From Pelargonium nanum (taxonomy: Eukaryota; Streptophyta; Magnoliopsida; Geraniales; Geraniaceae), in NCBI GenBank assembly GCA_036897485.1, contig JAYMTF010000986.1:1-27517 (forward strand): a stretch of DNA of 27,517 nucleotides, read 5' to 3'. Under the pieces are notes generated by a model. The model was not told the origin of the DNA, searched no databases, and saw only the letters and a list, made by a program, of their open reading frames with translations. Below, piece by piece: positions 22,284-27,517 of the stretch. Numbering within the stretch: the stretch's first letter is position 1; every line of letters starts with the position of its first letter. The position numbers were made by a program, and so were the translations under genes.

Positions 22284-22292
22284 TATATATAA
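22284..22292 (-). promoter_or_regulatory. Probable TATA box of eIF3j
   Basis: TATATATAG on the - strand, about 200 bp upstream of the probable leader intron. The predicted start near 22255 is followed by a leader with CT-rich blocks (about 22200-22150). Confidence 0.45.
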
Positions 22293-22985
22293 CCCTTAAA
22301 AGTTTTCTCTATTTTCTAGATGTCCAAAACTCTAACAATATTTTATGGACACCCTCATGACTTTACCAAACTTTCATTAGTGCCCCCAAATATGACTTAT
22401 TGACCCGGTTGAGACAAGTGGTTGAGGCGCTTTGAATTCCCTTTGAAATTTCAGGTTCGAGCTTTTCCGACAATTACTATATATATAATTGCTAATAATT
22501 AAAAATGTGACGGGGTTGTTTGCGGTGGTCAGGGACGGTTTGATTGTGGTTAGAGACAACGATGAAAGGTTCGAGGATGTTGAGTGTTGTCCTGTTTTGG
22601 AAGTACTACAGTTGGAGGGAGTTGGAGGCGATTGCGATTTGGCGGGGCAGGGTGGGGAATTATTATTTCCAAAAATTAAAATACGTCACATTGGCCATAA
22701 AAGAATATCACTGTGTGGATGATATTCATAATTTTTATTACTTATATGTTTTTTTATTGACGCTACAATTTTGTTGCACTTAAGTTATCTAAATTTATTG
22801 ATGAAATCTGTTCAGAACAAAATTGAATAATTGAGGAATGTGATCGTCATGTCAAATTTGTCTAATTTGATCCATCAATTATACAATTTTGTTAAAAATG
22901 ATGTTATCCATAAATTTAACTAGTTTAAGCATCACACTAGTTTCACTTCAACAAAAAAATTTTGATTTGTTTTAACTATCACGTC
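22293..22985. other. Divergent intergenic region between eIF3j and the kinase gene (left part)
   Basis: Apart from the SINE head at 22402-22475, I see no gene. A GGTTAGAGAC/GGAGGGAGTTGGAGG-type GC-richer patch at about 22510-22660 has open frames of 77-79 codons, but no recognised protein or splice framework. Confidence 0.45.
22402..22475 (+). mobile_element. SINE 5' head fragment, same family as 7716-7984
   Basis: GTTGAGACAAGTGGTTGAGG (A-box region, from about 22409) followed by CTTTGAATTCCCTTTGAAAT and the B-box GGTTCGAGC (22454-22462) aligns well with the - strand head of the SINE at 7716-7984. The body and A-tail are missing: after CTTTTCCGAC the sequence becomes plain AT-rich DNA. Confidence 0.7.
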
Positions 22986-23349
22986 CAGAGACGGAGCTAG
23001 CTGGTGGATTTTGGGGGCAATTGCCCCCATTCAATTTTTTTTTTGGAAAAAATACCACTATATTTTATCAAATTTTCATATATGTCCTTACTTTTTTCAC
23101 ATTTGCCCCCACAAAACATTTTCAAAATTTTCATCATTGCCCCATTAAAAATGACTTTCATACAAATTTGAACCAATGACCTATATCATAAAAATGACTA
23201 ACACTCCACCAATCAAGCTATGCAACACTTTGTATCAATCTTTGTAAACTATATATATATATATTGTTAATTAATTAATTTCTTAAATATAATAAAATAT
23301 TAAATAAATATTTTGCCCCCACTGGCTAAACATTCTGAATCCGTCCCTG
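22986..23349. mobile_element. Non-autonomous element with hAT-type ends and internal Pol III-like boxes
   Basis: It begins CAGAGACGGA and ends with the complement of CAGGGACGGA (TCCGTCCCTG), 9 of 10 identical. The flanks are ATCACGTC (22978-22985) and GTCACGTC (23350-23357), an 8-bp target duplication with one mismatch, as for hAT transposons. The motif TTGCCCC(C) recurs inside, and GGGGGCAATTGCCCCC (23013-23028) is a perfect palindrome. On the - strand TAGCTTGATTGGTGG (23220-23206) and GGTTCAAATTT (23174-23164) resemble A- and B-boxes of tRNA-derived promoters at normal spacing. No protein is encoded. Confidence 0.75.
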
Positions 23350-23357
23350 GTCACGTC

Positions 23358-23718
23358 AGCTTGATTTGACAATACTGTTATGGACCGGACCAATTCAAAA
23401 CAAACTCATATAGTTGGAGGACCAAATTAAAACAATATGGATAATTTGGCATCAAATTAAAAACAAATACTAAATTAAGTGTAAGCTCAAAATAAATGAA
23501 AAGTAGAGGGACCAAAATGTTAAACTCTTACTAAATTTCGGGGTTAACAATAAAATATTAACGGTGGCACAAAGGTAATAAAATGAAAAACCAAAGGACA
23601 TTCCCGTAATTACGTCAAGAATTTCTTGTTGTCGGACAATCAAGAATCAACACTCAATTTGTTAAGCAAAAGCTTCTTCCTTCTTCAGGTCAGTGAGAGA
23701 GAGACTTCACATTTTTCA
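23358..23718. other. Upstream region of the kinase gene
   Basis: AT-rich sequence with no gene and no repeat I recognise. A TTACGTCA-like motif near 23610 (AATTACGTCAAG) resembles a bZIP site, but it is a single weak occurrence. Confidence 0.4.
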
Positions 23719-23726
23719 TATAAATA
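23719..23726 (+). promoter_or_regulatory. Probable TATA box of the dihydroxyacetone kinase gene
   Basis: TATAAATA 118 bp before the ATG is followed by an A-run and a CT-repeat leader (about 23775-23790), a common plant arrangement. The expected start is near 23755. Confidence 0.55.
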
Positions 23727-23843
23727 CGAGAAGAACCAAAAAAAAAAAAAAAATTCACCACCAACCAAACCAACCTCTCTCTCTCTAGTTCATGCAAAAG
23801 CTCATCTGCTAGGGTTTTCAGGACAGTCTCGCTCTCATCGTCA

Positions 23844-26800
23844 ATGGCTTTTCAGGGGAAGAAGCTCATCAACAATCCCGATGGTCAGCATTTCCTCGCT
23901 CTCCTTCTACTCGCTGCTTCTCGCTCTCCAATTACTTAATTCTCTTGTTTTTACCATCTAATTTGGTGAAATTGACGAGCGATTGTGTCTACGAGCTTTA
24001 TTTTTTGTTTTATTGCTATGAACAGTGTGTGAGTTGTGGTGTGTGATTTTTTTGCCGTGAATTTTAGTGGTGGAGGATGAAGATGAGTTTGAATTGGAAA
24101 TTTCTTGCTCGAAATCAGTCGTATTATGGCGTAGATTTTGTTTTTTCCGATTTTTCAATTTTTGATTACTGTTTGAAATGTTGATGGCGTGGTTCGGTTG
24201 CTGAGGAAGTGGTGGAGTAGAAATGGAGGAGTAATTTACTACTGTGTTTGTTTATTCATGGAGAATCGTTTAGGATACTTCTTCTCCATGCTTGTTCTAA
24301 GGCTGATGAAGTTGAGTTGAGTTGGATAAAAGTGTCAGTTGATATTTTCATGTTTGTGTTGCAATTGAACAAGTTGAGCTAAGTGAGATCTAACTCTACA
24401 TCTGCTGGTTAATGGAATTTTTACTTATATTCCGAGATTATATGGTTTTAATTTGAGAAAATTTAGCCACAAATTTGACACTCTGCTTTTCACTGTCCAA
24501 CTACTTATTTCTCTTGTTTTATCATTATTTTAGAGAAATTCGTGAGCGATTCTGTCTGTGTGCGGTTGATTTTGTTGTTTACATGTTTATGAACGGTATA
24601 GAACTCACAGGATATGAATGTTTTGCCATGAATCTTAGTGGTTGAGGACACAGATGGCTGTGAACTGGAATTTTCTTGCTCGAAATCATTCAAATTATAA
24701 CATTTGAATTATGCAAAAAAATTAGTTAGTTTTGCAGATTTTATTTATTTATTTATTTATTATTTGATTATTATTTAAAATGTTGATGGACTGTTTTGGT
24801 TGCTGAGTAAGTGGAAGAGTAGATATAGATGTTTATTATTTTCTAAGGCTAATTAATGAAGGTGAATTGAGTTGGATTGAAAATGTCAGAGTTGATATTT
24901 TCATGTGTGTGTGGCTATTGAACAAGTTGAGTTAAGTGGAGATCTTAATCTTTCATCTGTTGATGAATTGAATTTTTTTCGTATTCGGAAATTACAACGT
25001 TTTAATTTTAGAAAATTGAGTCGTAAAATTGATATATGAATCAAAATCTAGGTTGAATGTTTCCTTTGGCATGGCTGGGAAGGTGTAGCTGTCTAAGAGA
25101 ATAAAAGAAGTACAAGGCCTATTTGTTGGAACACATGAATTTGTTTTTAGAATGGAAATGAAAGTGATAGAACACATTGTGTGTGTATCACTTTGTTATC
25201 TTGTGGATTTATGTCACTTCTTTCAGTTTTGGCTTATGAATTTTTAGTTCAAGGATAGGAGATAAGGTGGTTTTGTTACTGATATTGCAGATGTGGTGAC
25301 CGAGTTCATAGAAGGTCTCGTGGAAACTTATCCTGGATTGCAGTACTTGGATGGTTTTCCTGAGGTGAATTTCTATGTTCTGTATGATGGAATCCTGCCC
25401 TAGGTGCATAAGAACCTAGAGAGAAATTGGTTCTGACATTTACCCTGTGGAACACAGGTGAAGGTTGTATTACGCGCTGACGTCTCAAGTGCAACATATG
25501 ACAAAGTTGCAATTATATCAGGTTTGAGATAGTATTGTTTAAACATTGTATATGGTGTTGAAACTTGAAATGGCCACTTTAGACATGATGATATTTTTCA
25601 CTCGTAAATTTTTGCGACCAGCACAGCTTCTCTATTGCCTGTTTTTGTTTTCTTTGTCATGCTCTATGTTTCAACAATACTAAGGAGTTGCACATTCTCT
25701 TTTAGTAGATGAATGCACGATAAAGTACCTCAGCACTGAGTTATTGTTGAATAATAATTAATTGATATGGGGTCCTTTACCTGTCAATTTGTTTTGGTAA
25801 ATTGGGAGGTATGGGGCTAGGTTTCCACTAGATGTTGCCAAAGTATCTTTCATAAACACTTTAGTGACTATATGTCTCATGCAGGATACCAATCAGTCAA
25901 TCATTCTTGCCAGAATGCCATTACACGGTTGTTATTACCTAGTCTGTTTCTCTTGACACCTATGCAGTTCCATTGTCAAAACGTATTTATTGATTTCAGC
26001 ATATGGAATGTTAACGCTAACCTTTCTCTACTTTTGTATTGAATTTTCTTCATGAATTTAACTCGGCATTTAATTCAATATTTCTATACAAAAACAGGAA
26101 AACTTGAAAAATTCTAATGAACTCTTAGCTGAATGATACAATTTACTTTAATCGCTTGGGAACTCTTATAAAAAAACTCAGAATTTATTAATACAGGAGG
26201 TGGCAGTGGGCATGAGCCTGCACATGCTGGATTTGTGGGGGAAGGGATGCTAACAGCAGCAATCTGCGGAGATGTTTTTGCATCTCCTCAAGTTGATTCA
26301 ATTTTAGCTGTAAGGTTCCTTGTTATTTGTTGATATTATACGAAGACTGGAAGAATCATATAGTTTAAGCCATTATTCTATTAGATAATCATGCATCTTA
26401 CTTATAATATATTTTGTCTTTAGGGCATCCGTGCTGTAACTGGTCCAATGGGATGTCTCTTGATTGTTAAGGTATTTATATCCCTGAACTAAGCAATTGA
26501 AGTATGTTACTTTTGTTATTTTGAAGTCTGATATTTTAGGTGTTTGGTGATTTTTTGTTGGCTGGTATTATTGTATAATGACCTTCTCCCGACTCCTCTA
26601 CAAGAAGTAGATATAAGGACTATATCCATGTGTCTCAAAATGAGAAGTGCAGTTGATGAGTATTGCCGGATTATAACATAACTTAAATTTCTTGTCTTAT
26701 GTTTACAACAGAATTATACTGGCGATCGTTTAAATTTTGGCTTGGCAGCTGAGCAAGCAAAATCTGAAGGTTATAAAGTAGAGGTAATTTCTCCTTTTGT

Positions 26801-26964
26801 TTTGCTATCCTATCATCTAATGCATCATCAAAGATAGAGAATTGAAGTAATGAAATTTTCCTTTGACCTTGTAGACCGTAATTGTTGGGGATGATTGTGC
26901 CTTGCCTCCACCTCGAGGCATAACTGGGCGAAGAGGTTTGGCGGGGACTATTCTAGTTCACAAG
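23844..26964 (+). CDS. DAK: Dihydroxyacetone kinase, N-terminal part (continues beyond the window)
   Basis: Seven exons join in phase: 23844-23883, 25291-25364, 25458-25521, 26197-26309, 26424-26471, 26712-26783 and 26875-26964; a donor at 26965 shows the gene continues to the right. They give 167 residues of the DhaK domain; plant proteins of this type are near 590 residues. Visible features are G-G-G-S-G-H-E-P (His65, equivalent to the substrate-capping His56 of E. coli DhaK) and Y-T-G-D-R-L-N-F with Asp118, equivalent to the catalytic Asp109. The covalent-binding His and the ATP-binding DhaL domain lie outside the window. The enzyme phosphorylates dihydroxyacetone (and glyceraldehyde) with ATP in the cytosol; homologues also have FAD-cleaving FMN cyclase activity. 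The sequence closely resembles Arabidopsis At3g17770 as I recall it. Intron 1 (1407 bp) carries a ~560-bp tandem duplication. Confidence 0.93.
23910..25045. repeat. ~560-bp tandem duplication in intron 1 of the kinase gene
   Basis: Two diverged copies lie head to tail. CTTGCTCGAAATCA occurs at 24104 and 24675, and GTTGATATTTTCATG at 24338 and 24891, so the offset is 553-571 bp. Matching blocks include TTAATTCTCTTGTTTT/TTATTTCTCTTGTTTT, TGCCRTGAAT, AATGTTGATGG and TGAACAAGTTGAG. Copy 1 starts right after exon 1. Confidence 0.85.
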
Positions 26965-27186
26965 GTTATATCTCTTGCTGTTCCACTTGCACCCTGCACA
27001 CACAAATAGGGCTTGTCAATTCAAATTTGTATACTCTAGGAGTATCTCTCTTTATTTTGCTTCATCTCTAAAAATAATTATGCCCTTTTAGTTTCCTCAT
27101 TCCCTTTTTACTATATCTTTATTCAGCTTCGTTCTAATATAAAGTTTTCTCAGTTACCATATTGTCCTCTACATTCTAATGTCTAT

Positions 27187-27420
27187 ATGAAGGTGATATT
27201 GTGAACTGGAAAATGCTATAAATTTAGAGCCAATCTATGTAGTTAAGAAAGGAAGCTTATTGAATCATTTTGTCTATGACTGATTTAGAAACACTGATGG
27301 GTTCTGCTTATCTTAATAAACTATATTACATTGTTTTGTCATGGTTATTGAGGATGTATGCATGAAGGTGATATAGTGAAAAGTGCTATAAACTTTGAGT
27401 CAATCTGTACAAGGTTACTG
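27187..27420. repeat. ~175-bp partial duplication in kinase intron 7
   Basis: ATGAAGGTGATAT(T/A)GTGAA, then TGCTATAAA and a GAG(C/T)CAATCTGTA-like block, occur at 27187 and 27362. The copies are diverged and the second is cut short by the poly-T at 27470. Confidence 0.65.
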
Positions 27421-27469
27421 ATGGGGTATTGCCTAGCAGAAGAAGCTGTGTTGCATTATTGCTTCATGG

Positions 27470-27517
27470 TTTTTTTTTTTTTTTTTTTTATTATAAGCGC
27501 CGGGCCGTCAGCCCACC
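27470..27517 (-). mobile_element. SINE 3' end at the right edge, cut off by the window
   Basis: A run of 20 T's (27470-27489) is followed by ATTATAAGCGCCGGGCCGTC. Read on the - strand this is a GGCTGACGG...CGCTTATAA end plus an A-tail, matching the CGCTTATAA-A(n) end of the SINE at 7716-7984 at most positions. The head would lie beyond 27517. Confidence 0.55.

Noticed and set aside
25884..25930. Possible extra exon in kinase intron 3 after ATGCAG
   Set aside because: Joining 25521 to 26197 restores the glycine-rich G-G-G-S-G-H-E-P motif exactly; an inserted exon would break it.

Overview
The window is nuclear genomic DNA of a flowering plant, almost certainly a eudicot. The genes have GT-AG introns in AT-rich DNA, the exons encode plant-type proteins, and the spaces between genes are full of plant SINEs and MITE-like elements. 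I cannot name the species. No bacterial operon, CRISPR array, rRNA, confident tRNA gene or virus is visible.

Four protein genes can be rebuilt exon by exon, with splice sites and phases that agree. (1) + strand, 2899-6132: a plastid-targeted DUF760 protein of the 'UV-B-induced protein At3g17800' type (419 aa, 3 exons). (2) + strand, 11018-16475: an alpha/beta hydrolase of the monoacylglycerol lipase family with an N-terminal membrane anchor (406 aa, 7 exons, intact Ser-Asp-His triad). (3) - strand, 21698-17747: translation initiation factor eIF3 subunit J (221 aa, 6 coding exons, plus a probable 5'UTR intron). (4) + strand, from 23844 past the right edge: dihydroxyacetone kinase (first 7 exons, 167 residues). 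The lipase and eIF3j genes converge. The eIF3j and kinase genes diverge from a ~1.4 kb shared upstream region. The genes share no pathway; they are ordinary single-gene plant loci.

The rest is mostly repeats. A family rich in CACGAC/GTGTTG motifs, with hAT-like ends in one copy, recurs at about 590-1230, 7200-8145, 9790-10165, 12075-12420 and 17945-18118. A tRNA-derived SINE is nested in one of these copies (7716-7984, 16-bp target duplication), and two partial SINE relatives lie at 22402-22475 and 27470-27517. A 364-bp element with hAT-type ends and an internal Pol III-like promoter sits at 22986-23349. A Stowaway-like MITE lies in an eIF3j intron (21161-21379). A ~360-bp imperfect palindrome lies at 2028-2391. 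A ~243-bp repeat with alternating short and long subunits lies at 16804-17390. The first introns of the three + strand genes each carry local tandem duplications.

I found no clear new biochemical system. The most interesting structures are the long palindrome, the nested and internally duplicated SINE, the hAT-ended element with Pol III boxes, the repeated first-intron duplications, and a stress-type G-box/DRE cluster at 9217-9505.
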